A stretch of 64,000 nt of DNA from Carallia brachiata (taxonomy: Eukaryota > Streptophyta > Magnoliopsida > Malpighiales > Rhizophoraceae). Of the stretch, positions 1-11,324 are shown one piece after another; the stretch's first letter is position 1, and each line of letters opens with the position of its first letter. The notes under the pieces were generated by a model that did no database searches, was not told the origin of the DNA, and saw nothing but the letters and a program-made list of their open reading frames with translations. A program made the position numbers and the translations under genes. The stretch spans positions 124,001-188,000 of the forward strand of contig JADCRB010000163.1 in assembly GCA_021464245.1 (NCBI GenBank), written 5' to 3'.

Positions 1-940
1 CATTAGATACTAATTTAGAATTTTGGTCTTTTTATTTTTTGCGCTTAAGTTTTCTGCTGAAAGTCAGACGGTAGCACACTCCAATTATTGAAATAATGAC
101 TTCAGCCTGGTCAAATGGAAACCATCTGCACTCAGATTAAACAGTTACAAGGAATTACTAGCTTAATGATCCTACAATTTGATTAATTTCTAAAATGGCA
201 TGTGATTCACTTTTCGCTGGGACAATCTTAAGGTTAAATAAACTTAGCTTGAATTTAAAGTATATAGAGGTACAAATTTACAATATTTTTATTATTGCTC
301 GGTCAAAATAGTATTTTCAATTAAAAAGAAACAAATTTTAATCCTTCTTTAACCATCAATTTGGGCCTTATATGAAACCACTTTAACCAAAGTGTAATTT
401 GTCGGAAAAGTTACATTGAGTAATAAGTTTGGTGACGTGCATTCATAGAATGCATTATTATGACTTATAAATTAGTTGTATATTTTTGATACATGGCCAT
501 AATTACCATAGGAATCACAAATTTGCGTTTAATAATTATTAAGTGTATCGCAGTATGTAAGTCATTACATTTGTAAGTTGAGGTTAGAGGTATCTATTAT
601 TATTCTTAATTTAATCTCTGTTATAAAGAGAACTCACTATTTAAGTACTGTTAAATCTGAATACACGTTTTATATATCTGCCTAACTGATATGAACATAC
701 AACTATTGAGATTTAAATTTAAGTCAATGTGATAAAGAAACATGCTGAATCACTAATATGGCTATTACCTTAGGTGGTTGCGTTTAATAATTATACAGGT
801 ATCCGGTTGACCACTTGTATGTAATAAAGCCCTAATTTTGCACTGAGTCGTGTACAACATGGCGTTATAGCCCCCCACATTTAGTCAAACCTACACACTT
901 GAAAGCTTCCAAGATCTGCAAAAAACACATTTCTTTAACT
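1..940. other. AT-rich intergenic DNA
   Basis: I see no convincing gene, RNA or repeat here. The stretch immediately before 941 would hold the promoter of the small gene at 941-1228. I could not pick out a convincing TATA box. Confidence 0.5.
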
Positions 941-1228
941 ATGAAGCTTAGCAAATGGCGCAATTCTGGCTATGATCGGATTGTGACATTTAATGCAGAA
1001 TCAAAGATACCCAGATGGAGATTGTTGTGGAGAAGAATAATGAAGGAAAAAAAGAAGCTTTTTTATTGCTCTTCAGCTGCTGCTAATCGGGTGCATTTTT
1101 CCTACGATCCTTGTTCTTACTCTCTGAATTTTGATCAAGATCAATCAATATGGTCGGACCCGGACAACATCTCCAGGTCATTCTCTGCGAGATTTGCTGT
1201 TTCTTCCAGGACTTTTGAGAAGAGTTAA
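941..1228 (+). CDS. small plant-specific protein of unknown function, 95 aa
   Basis: A single-exon ORF of 95 residues starting at the ATG at 941. An in-frame TTG 42 nt upstream is not needed. The N-terminal half is very basic, with WRR and EKKK runs around residues 30-40. The C-terminal half carries a tract rich in Tyr, Asp, Phe and Ser: FSYDP, NFDQD, then WSDPDNISRSFSARFAV. I recognise this as the hallmark of a family of short uncharacterised plant proteins whose ends read YDPxSYxxNFDQG and LSRSFSARFA. I know of no established biochemical role for the family. No signal peptide or membrane segment is visible, and the composition suggests a soluble, perhaps nuclear protein. Family membership is from memory, so a chance ORF is not fully excluded, but the motif is too specific to look random. 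Confidence 0.6.
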   Translation: MKLSKWRNSGYDRIVTFNAESKIPRWRLLWRRIMKEKKKLFYCSSAAANRVHFSYDPCSYSLNFDQDQSIWSDPDNISRSFSARFAVSSRTFEKS

Positions 1229-4090
1229 TTGGTGGGTTGTTGATGAAAGGAAGAAAAATGTTTGTGGCTGTTTGAGTTTTGTTTTGTTGTTGCTTTTTTT
1301 TCCTGATCTTTCATGAGTTCATCATACAAAGTTCCATTAGTTGAGATGTTTGAAAACTATTCAATGTTATTGCCAAAGTAATTAAACTTCTCTCCTCTGT
1401 TTCTCCACAAGTTTTGCTTTATATATATACATTTCAGGAAAATCCACTTAAGCCCATGACTGCATTTTCTTCCGATCTCTCCTTCCCTCTCTCTCTCTGA
1501 CTATGCCTGAGATCAAAAGCAACTAAAGATACCTGAGATCAAAAGCAACTAAAGATGCCTTGGGATGATCTAAGACCCTGTATCTTGACTTTTTTCCTGG
1601 TAAGTTTGTAGCAATCCCAAGAAAAAAAAAGCCAAAGGAATCTGAAAATTGTGGTGCTTTAGCCACATATGCACATTATAGAATTCTCATTGTGTGCTTT
1701 GAAGAAACACTCTTTGAGTATTAAATAAGTTCTAGCCTGTTTGTTAGTCCATTGAAAAGGGGATGCTGTTTAACAGTAGTAGCCAGCCCCAATTTTGCTG
1801 CCTTAGTAGTTGATTTTTCTTCTAAACACTCTTAAAGTCAACATTCGAGACTGGTGGATGCTGTCGTGGTGGCCGCGGTGGCCGGAGGTTTGGTGTTTTA
1901 ACAGTTGATTAATTACCAATAAGAAAATGCTCTTAAAGTTCTCAGACCAACATAATAATATTGATCCGTCTACTTCTTTTCCCTACCGGTTAGTGCTGTT
2001 GACACCATTAATGCTGATTGTGTGGTCCTGAAGTTGCATGTGCTTCAACAGAAATTTTATTTTGGGGACTTCTACAGCAATCTAAGAATTTGATAATTAT
2101 GTTTGTCGTATTATTTTTGGATTTTACGAATAAAAATATTACATATATGCAGGTCTAATGTCAGACAAAGACCACCTCATACATTACAGTATTACTACCG
2201 TTGGTTGCACATTTTTTTGTTTTTCAATATATAATAATGAATCAAGAAATCGTAAATAAACAACTAATAGTTATGATAATGCAATGTAAGTTTGTCTATC
2301 TCATGTCAAATTTTCTGCTTCTGCGTAATAGCTCTTTCGTGGAATTTATATCAACCATTATGTCAGGGAATGAAACTTAGTTGTGTAGACATTTTTTTTT
2401 TTTTTTTTTTATTGCACGATCAACATTTTTTATTCCTGGCTCTAACGCTGGTCAACAGTTAGAGCTTTTCAGAAAACGGGCCAAATAATTTGGTGGATAA
2501 TAAATTTGCGCAAACAACATGTCCCTTTCATACAACCAATTTATTCTTTTGCTCATTTCTTTTGGTCCTTTTTTTCTCTTTTGTGGTTAAGTAACACTCA
2601 TCCATACAAATCTTGTGGACTGTGGTGGTTTAAAGAATATGTGCGAAGTCATGATGCCCATGTTTTGTGCCAAAGGGCCCAGCTGTCTCATTGAAATTGA
2701 AAAGCAGATTTTCATTCTGGCTGGTAGGGGCCATAACTCAGTCTTCATTTATACTCAACTTCATAGTTTCGTTTTCTAGTTGATGCTTATTCCTTGCTGC
2801 CTTCTCATGGAATCAAATTCTTACATTTAGAAGCCAAGGGCTCTAGTGATTTGTTAACTGCTTCAGTTAATGTTCTTTTAACAATGTCATCTTACCTTAC
2901 AATAGTGTGACACAAAAGCTTATAGGCACACTAGGAGCCAACTTCAATGTACCCAAAAACACAAAATTTAAAGCCAATATGATCCTGACATTAAAAGAGA
3001 GGATTACATTTTTTTTTGACGGAAAGAGAGGACTACATAAACCTTAGTCAAATTAGCTAATGAAATATTATTTATATTGAGCTTCCCTAGGCATTATTAC
3101 CCACTGCTAAGTTCAAAAAGATGCGCCCTTTAGCTGCTGCACAGGGAGCCACCTTACATGGATCCCACAAAACCAGAACAGCAGGTACATGATTCATGCC
3201 TAGTTACAGTTAATCACCCAACAATAATCTGACATTCTCAGCTCATTTACTGTGTTCTCCACCATTTACAACCATACATCTTTTTTTTTCTTTGTAAGGG
3301 CCGTTTTCCTGTATCTTGTTCAGTTATTGATGGATGCCAGACGGTGCCATTTCTGTTAATTTACATTCAAACTGTGGGTGATGCTCAATTTTCCCTCTTC
3401 TTAATTTTTTGGACTAAAGGATTGAGACTTATTATAACGACTGCTACTAACAGTAAGATTATTTTATTATGACATAAATATCACGTGTTCAAGTCAGAAA
3501 TAATCTCTTTATGAAAATTAGAATCAGGAATTTAGACTCTAAATGGGAATCTCAACGTTCATCCATAATCTGTTACTGATTACATTGAGAATAGGCAAAT
3601 ATGAATCAAAATCTCATTTTTATTTTATCGTTCTTGGCTGTACCCCAATTTTTTAGAAAATTATGAGGCTTGAACAATTGAGATGAATGGAACCGAAATG
3701 GTTCAGCTCCAAAATAAGTTTTATCAATTTGTTTCTTTTGTTGGCCAATGATTTATTGTCCACCAGAATGAATTTGAAATAACTAACCAACAACCTGACC
3801 TTCACCAGTTGCGAAACTTCATTTTAGTCAGGGAAGCCATCACCTAACTTATCTTAAAACCATTCATAAATCTCATTTACTAATCTTGCAATAACACAAA
3901 AATAAGATCATTGGAGCCTTCTATTTAAAATTAGTTTTTCATGGTGGCAGCCGAAATTCTCTGTCATTTAAAAGTAGATGATGACAACCAAATGGTTGTT
4001 TCAATAATTTCTAATCACTTTCCCCAGGTTCTTCATAACATTAAACATTTTTATGGGGCAACTACCTTCCTGCAGCGGGAACAGTAGAAC
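1229..4090. other. intergenic, AT-rich, no gene seen
   Basis: There are only short ORFs without recognisable domains. Poly-T runs occur at about 2392-2411. A short GC-rich purine/pyrimidine patch lies near 1860-1895. Nothing else could be supported. Confidence 0.5.
1506..1557 (+). repeat. tandem duplication, 2 x 26 bp
   Basis: Two adjacent 26-bp copies (1506-1531 and 1532-1557) differ only at their last base. Each begins CCTGAGATC and contains AAAAGCAACTAAAGAT. This is a recent local slippage-type duplication about 280 bp downstream of the small gene. Confidence 0.9.
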
Positions 4091-4095
4091 TATAA

Positions 4096-4290
4096 TAAGC
4101 TACCATTTAGCCCAGTGAGAAAGATTATTTTCACGTTTCGGGTTTGAGGTTCGATACCCAGGCATTCAATATTTTTATTGGCTCCCCTTATTAAATTTTT
4201 CCTCGCCACAAGTGTTTTGGATCCGTCAGTCCCCTCAACAGGAAAAAGAAAGTGTAAAAAGAATCTAACAATTAACATCTTCTATTCATT
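4096..4290 (+). mobile_element. tRNA-derived SINE-like element (remnant)
   Basis: A Pol III A-box-like segment (TTAGCCCAGTG, about 4107) is followed about 40 nt later by a good B-box (GGTTCGATACC, about 4149). This is the spacing of a tRNA-derived promoter. No tRNA cloverleaf closes around it. The downstream body is pyrimidine-rich, as in plant SINEs. The borders are estimates. Confidence 0.5.
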
Positions 4291-6190
4291 GTGACAATGA
4301 TTGGCACTAATGGGATGTAAGTGGAGAGGACCAAAATGGGATAATCTCAGCTTAGAAGCCATATCAATCACAACAATTTTCTAGTACTACATACAAGGTT
4401 TTTATTCTCAATGCAAGTTGGACCCAATTAGACCTGTCAGTCTCTGTATAAAAACGTTGAAAATAAGAGTTTAGGTTTTACACCATAAATATTCCAGGTT
4501 TAAATTGCACTAGAATTGCAAATAGGTTAGATTTTACACTGGATTTTTTTTTTTTTGAGACGACAATATTCTAGGAATTTATTTTTTATTACACCTTTTA
4601 ATTTTTCGTTTAAAAAAAAAACCATACTTGATAAGGGTTAAAAGACAAATGATACTAGCGAAATTCGGTCCAACTTGAGGAGGCTCGTGATTAGAAGATG
4701 TGTGATGTGTGGAAAAAAAAAAAAAGACTACCATTGTCAAAGGTAAAATTAGAAATTTGTCACTGAGTCGTGGAGGACGGTAAAGTTACTAAGCTCATGG
4801 TCCCGGTAATTAAGGATCGGTTCCATTTTTTGAACATCAATTCGTAAAATCAATATCTGACAATTCGAGGATTTTAAATTTCGTATGAAAAAATATCAAC
4901 TTTTTGACGCTTGTTATTAGGTCGTTATTTCTGCGTCTTTCATATTTTTTTTTTCTCTTAAGAAATTAAGACTTGAATTCTAGATCCGGAACTAAAAGAC
5001 CGAGTATTTACGCCACATGATGTGGATTTAGTTTCTTAATAATCTAATATGTCTCATGTGGGAGACAAATCTACTGAATTCTTTTTTTGATGTGAATTAA
5101 AAAAATCACCGGTTGAAATATGCCAAGGTAACGCTGAGGCATATAACCGATTGCATCAAATAGAAGTGTATGATGAACTTATCAAAAAATAAGCATCTTG
5201 AGTTTATATTAGATGTCCGTCCATGCTTGGAAGTGCACGGTCCGAAAATTTAGAAGATAAAGCCCGGCTGTGAAGGTATTGCTTATCTATATGACTAGGA
5301 ATTCTTTTTATTCGATTCCATATTGTAAAGAAAAAACAACTATTTATATGATTATGATATGAGAAATCGCAGAGACATGCTGCTCGGTAGCTTGCGCTTG
5401 TAACTAAGTGGGACATTAAAATACCAACGCCTATTGGTTCAAGTAGAAAGGAATTTGATTTTTTTTTTAAATAAGATCTCAAGAAATGAGCGTTAAGAGA
5501 ATTTTGCTCCATTTAATAAATACACCTTACTCGAACCAAATTATTCAGTGACTAATGGACTTCCGAATACTGGAATTTCAGACAAAAAACAAAAAAGTGG
5601 GACATTAAAGTGATTGGTTGCTGTGGAAGAATCCCAAGTGTTGTTGAGCTGGCTACTTGAGTAACAATTGCTACTCCACCCCCTCACCCCTTTGGCCACG
5701 AAGGGAATTTCATTCACTATGGATGAGTAGTATTATGTAGTCTTACTCCTTTTTTTTTGACCAAAAGGAAAACGTTGTATTAATAATCGAAATCGTACAC
5801 AAATCTAACGTAAAAGTGTTAGAGAGACCTGCACAAGATAGGAATACATATTAGCAAATGTCTACAATTGACATGAGCCCAAGGACCATTACTAAACTGG
5901 GCATGAGTCCCATTTTGACAAATCTCCCTTACAGAAGAAAAAATCGAAATAAGATTAGACCTGACTAAAACTGAGATTTTAAATGGATCTATCTTATCCG
6001 GATCAATTTACATATAATAGCATATATCGTACTTTGGTAGACGTACGACAAAAATCGACTAGATATGTCCGACAATGATTTCCTACAATCCTAAATTACA
6101 AACTGACATAATAAAATACAAAAACAACTATACACACATCCCAAAAAATACAATTCAAATACAGCTTAACACTCATCCCAAAATTAGTCC
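4291..6190. other. intergenic, with possible LINE tail near 5750-5990
   Basis: AT-rich DNA with no gene. At about 5751 a T-run is followed by GACCAAAAGGAAAACG and TTATTAATAAT-like sequence. Read on the minus strand this resembles the 3' end of a plant L1-type LINE. The evidence is weak and no coding domain remains. Confidence 0.35.
5275..5432 (+). repeat. dispersed repeat, copy 1 (second copy 13008-13132)
   Basis: This segment shares an order of motifs with 13008-13132: AGGAATTCT, a TTTTATTC run, CATATTG or CACATTG, an A-run, a TATATGATTAT-type stretch, then GCTTGTAACTAAGTGGG or GCTTGTAACCAAGTGGG. The two copies are diverged, in direct orientation and 7.7 kb apart. The family was not recognised. 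Size and dispersion fit a short retroposon. Confidence 0.45.
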
Positions 6191-6274
6191 ACAACAGCCA
6201 ATCCCTTCAAAATTGGCGACTGTGGTGGTGGGCGGAAGAGACGGCGGTGACGGTGACAGCAAGCGCACTAGTGG

Positions 6275-6282
6275 GGGGTCGT
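6275..6282 (+). repeat. 8-bp target site duplication (left) of the hAT element
   Basis: GGGGTCGT here is repeated exactly at 7013-7020 on the other side of the element. Confidence 0.8.
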
Positions 6283-7012
6283 TAGGCTATAAACAAGCCG
6301 ATACATTCGTTAAAAACTCGGTAACTTGTTCGATAAAAGCTCTACTCAAGCTCGTTCATCAAGCTAAACAAGTCGAGCTCGAGCTTAATTCAAAAGCTCG
6401 TTTTGTTAAACAAGAAAAGCCCAAACATACCTAAACTTAGCTCGTTAAAGCTCGTAAACAACTCGTTTATTAAGCTCGTTAAAGCTTGGATAAAATTTTA
6501 TAACTCATTTATCATATTTGCGTTAATTTCTGATAGCTTAAATATAGCTTCAGCATTAACGCTTCATGATTTAAAAGATGAAAGAAATTTCATGGGAGTT
6601 TGGCTGTTTATAGAAGGAGCAACCCCTCCACTATTCTCCAAAAAACGATGTGGGATTGTGATCAAATCACTATTTTGTCTTCTCCCACAAAAGCAGCCCT
6701 TCCACTCTTTTACCAAAATCCCATATCGTTTGTAGGAGAAGAGTGGTGGGGTGCTTGTTTCTATAAATTTTGCCCACCACCCCTTCTTTACCCCAAGAGT
6801 GCATGACTGCATGAGATTTGACCCAAAGTAAGTTCGAGCCTTTCTTTAAAGTTCAAGGGTTAGATTTTTTTAAGTACATTAAAGTTTCGAGCTAAGCTTG
6901 AGCTTGAGCTTTAATTTAGAAGCTCGTTTTGAGCTTGAGCTCGAAAAAATATATACCGAGCCGAGCCTAAACACTACCTATCTCAGCTTGACTTGGCTCA
7001 TTTGCAACTCTA
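6283..7012 (+). mobile_element. non-autonomous hAT-type transposon, about 730 bp
   Basis: The element is bounded by an exact 8-bp duplication, GGGGTCGT, which is the target-duplication length of hAT transposons. The left end reads TAGGCTATAAACAAGCC. The reverse complement of the right end reads TAGAGTTGCAAATGAGCC, so the termini are imperfect inverted repeats of about 18 bp. Both subterminal zones are crowded with GAGCTCG, GAGCTTG and AGCTCGTT motifs in opposing orientation, typical of transposase-binding arrays in plant hAT elements. No transposase is encoded. The middle contains a separate foldback at 6607-6767. Confidence 0.8.
6607..6767. repeat. 54-bp inverted repeat around a 53-nt loop
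   Basis: The left arm (6607-6660) and right arm (6714-6767) are inverted repeats aligning without gaps at 43 of 54 positions (about 80%). The transcript of either strand could fold into one long hairpin. The size resembles a young miRNA-like foldback or a tiny nested MITE. No known miRNA was recognised in the arms. Confidence 0.8.
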
Positions 7013-7170
7013 GGGGTCGTCGGGGCAATCATTGGCGGGGCGAGTAGTAATTAGACCAGTAGAGGGGAATTGCGCCAGCCATGGTGGCAGCGAGAGTGGT
7101 AGCGGAAACAACGACTCCAGTAGTGGATGTTGCTTCGGTCGGATAGACAGTGTCGTTTTCGTCTGCAATA

Positions 7171-7628
7171 CAAGGTTGTCAGAACTGAACCGGTCATCGA
7201 ACTGGAAACATTAGTGGGTTAAGGTTCAACCGGTCGAACCGGTATTTGAACCGGTATTTATTAATATATATATGTATAAAAATAATTTTAAAAAATAATA
7301 CTTATATATGATTATTAAATATTAATTTTTTATTTTTAAGGATTAAATTGAAAGTTTTGATAAATTTAGCACTAAATTGTAAGTTTTAATTAAATTTAAA
7401 ATTCAAATTATAATTTAAAAAAATATTGGGATAAAATTATAATTTATAAAATGTTTATACCGGTTTGAACCGGTTGAACCGGGTCTCGTTTTTCACCGGT
7501 TTTTATTAGATCGGTTTTGACCGGTCCGAATTAAGGGACAATAGTGACCATGAACCGGCCCAAACGTTTGGCCGGTCATCGGTTAAACCGGTCGGACCGA
7601 CCGGTCCGAGCCGGTTTTAACAACATTG
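7171..7628 (+). mobile_element. hAT-type MITE, 458 bp, with 8-bp target duplication
   Basis: Flanked by an exact 8-bp duplication, CTGCAATA, at 7163-7170 and 7629-7636. The left terminus reads CAAGGTTGTCAGAAC. The reverse complement of the right terminus reads CAATGTTGTTAAAAC. Subterminal regions are dense in ACCGGTT and AACCGGT motifs, and the core is AT-rich with no ORF. The element has no coding capacity. A relative in opposite orientation lies at about 28830-29212. Confidence 0.85.
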
Positions 7629-7636
7629 CTGCAATA

Positions 7637-8060
7637 AGGCAATTTGATGTAGCGGCATCGTGGCCCGCAGCGGAGACCGAAACGGTGAAAATGACTCCAG
7701 CGATGAGGAGAATTTGGGTCTAACCCTAGAATGGCCATGAATGTCCTTATTAAGGATGAATCTATTGAAAAAACTAACTACAATACCATTAAAGGGAAGT
7801 AGAAAGGGGAGGAGTAAAGAAGAGGGGTGGAGGAGTAGTAGGCACCATGGAAGGGAAGTGATAGAAGAAAAGAAAAAGGAGGAGGAGAAGGATGGCTGGC
7901 CGACGGTGGTGGCTGGCCACTGCCGTCGGCCAGAGGAGAGGGTAGTAGTAAGTAGAAGTTGTAGAGAGAGAGAGGGAGGGCAGGTTAGAGGAAAGGGCAG
8001 TTCTAAAGTCTTACTCTCACTACTACAAAGGATCTGGAAATTCGAGGATGCTATTTAATT
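7637..8060. other. GC- and purine-rich older sequence interrupted by hAT elements
   Basis: Together with 6190-6282 and 7021-7162 this looks like one older GGC/GAC-rich segment split by the two hAT insertions. Reading frames here are low-complexity (Arg, Glu, Gly) and match no family I know. It may itself be an old transposon or a degraded gene fragment. Confidence 0.4.
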
Positions 8061-8071
8061 CAGGTGCAAGC

Positions 8072-8262
8072 TTGGGACCTCTTCTACAACACACAATCTC
8101 GTTTTACCTTTTTAGTTGATGAAAAGCGAGGTAGGCATTTTTTATTTTTATTTTTAACTTCTTTGCTTGGAACCTCTTCTATAGTACACAATCTCTTTTT
8201 ACCTTTTTAATCGATGACAAGCTAGTTAGACATCTTTTATTTTTATTTTTAACTTTTTTTTT
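8072..8262 (+). repeat. tandem duplication, about 95-bp unit, 2 copies plus dispersed fragments
   Basis: Two adjacent copies share ACCTCTTCTA, ACACAATCTC, TTTTACCTTTTTA, GATGA-AAGC and the TTTATTTTTATTTTTAAC ending. Shorter related pieces, with CATTTTACC and CAGTAGATGACAA, recur at 8505-8530 and 8578-8612. The origin is not recognised. Confidence 0.65.
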
Positions 8263-8779
8263 TTTTTAAGTTGAAAAGCAGGAAAGATATCTACATACTC
8301 AGCATTGCTCCGAGAGCGTGTCTTGTACAGTGAATTGGGTCCTATGTCAAACCCGTGAAGGGACAAACTATATAATATCTAACAAGGGACTAGTCTCTTT
8401 TATAATTGTATAGAATCAAATGTATATTTAATATCACCAAATATCTCATCAAAAATTGGAATTCATTACTCTATCGTACAAACAAAATCTTTTAACCCCA
8501 TTTTCAGTAGATGACAAGCTGGTTATAATGGGCTCAAACAATCCCATTTTACGTTTTTTTTTTTTTTTAATCTGCAATCCCATTTTACCTTTTCAGTAGA
8601 TGACAACCTAGTTAGATTAGGCGCAAGAAATTGGGCCTAAGTGTCGAACCTGCTTCCGTCTTTCTGCCAATAAAAAAGGTGAGATCAGAAGGGGGAACAA
8701 CTCTTGGATAATTGCCTACTACAATTGTTAATTAAGAAGCCCAACATGCTTTTACTTTCATAGTTTGAGCAAGTTAATT

Positions 8780-9070
8780 ATAATATATTGGACCGTGAGT
8801 ATTAATTTAAAGTGATCATCAATTTTGTTTGTTAAAGATATAGTTGGAAGTTTGAATCCCACCATAATCCTCTCATTTTTTCTTTGTATGAGTTTAACCT
8901 TCTCTAAAGAATATATATATAATGTATTAGACCTCGATTCAAATAGCTATTGACTTTGTTAATTAAGAATGTAGTTGAGAGTTTGATACTTATCACTCAC
9001 CCTCCCACTTTTCTTTTGTATCGATTTATCCCCTCCCCTGAACCCAAAAAAAAAAAAAAAAAAAAAAAAA
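8780..9070 (+). mobile_element. tandem pair of SINE-like units ending in an A-tail
   Basis: Two related units (about 8785-8918 and 8920-9070) share TTAAAGATATAGTTG-like or TTAAGAATGTAGTTG-like sequence, then a degenerate B-box (GGAAGTTTGAATCCC in the first, GAGAGTTTGATACTT in the second), a CCTCTCATTTTTTC-type pyrimidine block and a TTTAACC or TTTATCC motif. The second ends in about 24 A residues. This fits a dimeric tRNA-derived retroposon. Confidence 0.5.
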
Positions 9071-9281
9071 TGTATTGCAATAGCTTTCTCAAACATGGAG
9101 GCTCAATTTATGCGTCGTGGTCAAAGAGGCTGCAAAAAACCCTTAGCCTTCGATCGACCCATCGGCTTATTCAAGGAATTTACTTGAATAAACCTTGCTC
9201 TTGCACCCTTGGACACATTCAAAGGAATTTGCTTCTTTGCACTTGTTGGATGTGAATAAAAATTCCATCCTTTGCTCCCAG

Positions 9282-9300
9282 TAATAATAATAATAATAAT
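9282..9300 (+). repeat. (TAA)n microsatellite
   Basis: About six uninterrupted TAA units, forming a short simple repeat. Confidence 0.9.
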
Positions 9301-9534
9301 TGAAAGGCAAGCCCTTGCGTACCATTAAAGTTTTCTCCGCTTAGTAGTCACCGACGGGAATTGAGCAAACATATTCTTATGAAAAAAAGGGGTAAAACTT
9401 AGTACGTTGGATACTCTCTCAAATCCAACAAAATAAGAGAATTTTGTTTACCCATATTTATCGCATATCGCCGCTTCCAATGTGTAGTGATATACTCCCA
9501 CATTGTTGAAGAGACAAAAGCCTTCGAAAGGGGA

Positions 9535-9962
9535 TAATTCTAATTTTAATCTTACATTTTTATGATTTTTTTAATTAAAATTTAAACCTTTCAATTTTTT
9601 CAATTGAATCTTATTACTTTTAATTTTTTTATAATTGAGTTCTTTTCACCAATGGCCATCAATCAAACCGTTTAAAATGTATTTTGACTAAATAGATATG
9701 AATAAAAAATGTATAAATATTGCCTCTTTCGTATTTGTTTGTTATAGTATTTTTTAAAAATAATTAAAATTCGGTGTTTAGGCTTTTTTTATTCATATAT
9801 ATTTGATCAAAGTATATTTTAAACGGTTCGACTGATAATCGTTGACAAAAATGACTCGATTATAAATAATTCAAAAGATATAAATTTAATTAAAGAAGTT
9901 AAAATATTTAAAATTTAATTAAAAAAATTTATGAAGTTTTAAAATTAAAGAGAACTCAAGTA
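9535..9962. mobile_element. palindromic foldback MITE, arms about 180 bp
   Basis: The left half (9535-9715) matches the reverse complement of the right half (9785-9962) over most of its length. Recognisable paired landmarks are AACCGTTTAAAAT, TATGAATAAAAAA, TTTTTTTAATTAAA and GAGTTCT at the outer ends. It has no ORF. The unpaired centre is about 70 bp. Confidence 0.7.
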
Positions 9963-10228
9963 TAGATCAGACAGCAATCTCACACGTTAAAGCCACGGAG
10001 TTGTAAGGACAGAGCAAAGCGTTCTTTCACCTTCTACTAAAGAATGCCATGTGCTTATTACCTACAGTGGCATTCGCCAATTTTTGAAGGGGTTGAGGGT
10101 ACCAGTCCAAGTTTATTCACTGCCAAGTTCCGATGTGGGACAAGAATTTTCCGAACTCCGATGTAAGCCTTAAGATTTAAAGAAAATATTGTTTGCTATT
10201 GAAATGCCCGTTTCTTTTTGTCCTTTAA

Positions 10229-10514
10229 GGTATGTTAATTTTCAGTAATATATTTTATAGAAATTTTTTAATATTTTTTGATGTTTATTTTATGTAAAAT
10301 GAATAATTAATGAAAAATTTTGGAAAAAATTGGAAAAAATTTTGAAATTTTTAGAAAAAATAATTTACGTTTATTTTGAACTAAAGTTATTTTTTGAAAA
10401 AAAATAAAGTGTACTTTAAACGAGTAATAATAAAAAGTTATTATTTTCAATAAAAATATTTTTTTCTATAAATATTTTATAAAAGTGAATTATTTTTTAA
10501 CAAATAAACGGACC
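10229..10514 (+). mobile_element. Tourist-like (PIF/Harbinger-type) MITE, copy 1
   Basis: The ends read GGTATGTTAATTTTC and AACAAATAAACGGACC and are flanked by TAA/TTA. The interior is AT-rich with TATTTTATAGAAATTTT and its inverted counterpart. It is clearly related to the copy at 47962-48212. The TWA flank and the terminal GTTTGTT-type motif are characteristic of Tourist MITEs. Confidence 0.6.
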
Positions 10515-11088
10515 TTAATCTGTAATTTTTTTGACATAGTCCTTTTATCTGTAATGAACGGGGAAATTTATTAATGAAAAATAAATAAAGAAAAGGCATG
10601 ACATTCATTAAACATTGAAAAGCAATTATACAGAGCATTTCTAGAAGATGGGTGTTTGATATGGTTCTGTAATTTTTCGGGCGTGTGAACCTTTGCAAGT
10701 AAGAGTGTATAGATAAGCGTAACTTACTCCAAACTACATCGAAATAAACAGATTTTTTGTCTTTTTAAAATTACTTGTTAAGGTGTAACTTACTCCAAAC
10801 ATATATCCATTTCTTTTTCGTTCTTCTCAACCGATGCGGGACTTCTTCTTCAACACGTTCAACGTTATTCGTCACAGCTATATTTCAATGTAGATAAGTG
10901 TTGTTAGTCAAAGTATACAGATGGTAGGGAAAGCATAACACCGAAAGACCATGCCAATGAAAGTTTAAAAAAAAAAAAGAGGGAAAATAGCTTTAGTTAG
11001 TGATAAGAGTAGTTTAGGATTTAGATTTTTTTTTTAAAAACTTTGGGAACTAATTTTTTAAATATGTAGTTAGCTGTTAGTCATTTCA

Positions 11089-11113
11089 ATATATATATAT
11101 ATATATATATATA
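11089..11113 (+). repeat. (AT)n microsatellite
   Basis: About twelve AT units. Similar short tracts occur at 15091-15114, 21726-21750, 29095-29111 and 61066-61082. Confidence 0.9.
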
Positions 11114-11324
11114 GACCAAATAAAAATATTAACCTACAAAAATATTGGGTTTGGTACGCATAAGAATTCCACTGTGAAGATACAGAAAATAATTGGTTTG
11201 AATAAATCACACCTTATTTAATCCTTTATTCCTTACTGTTGATTATGGGTGCTATTTTAATTCACTTACTACTTTAATGCTTGAAACTTGGAGCGAAGAA
11301 AGCATAAAATATTTGGCATTGAGT

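Noticed and set aside
6564..6812. Two overlapping ORFs on opposite strands with similar-looking peptides
   Set aside because: The similarity is produced by the inverted repeat in which both lie, not by a coding gene.
7741..8058. 105-codon ORF rich in Arg, Glu and Gly
   Set aside because: Low-complexity purine-rich sequence inside transposon debris. It looks like translation of GGA/GAA repeats rather than a protein.
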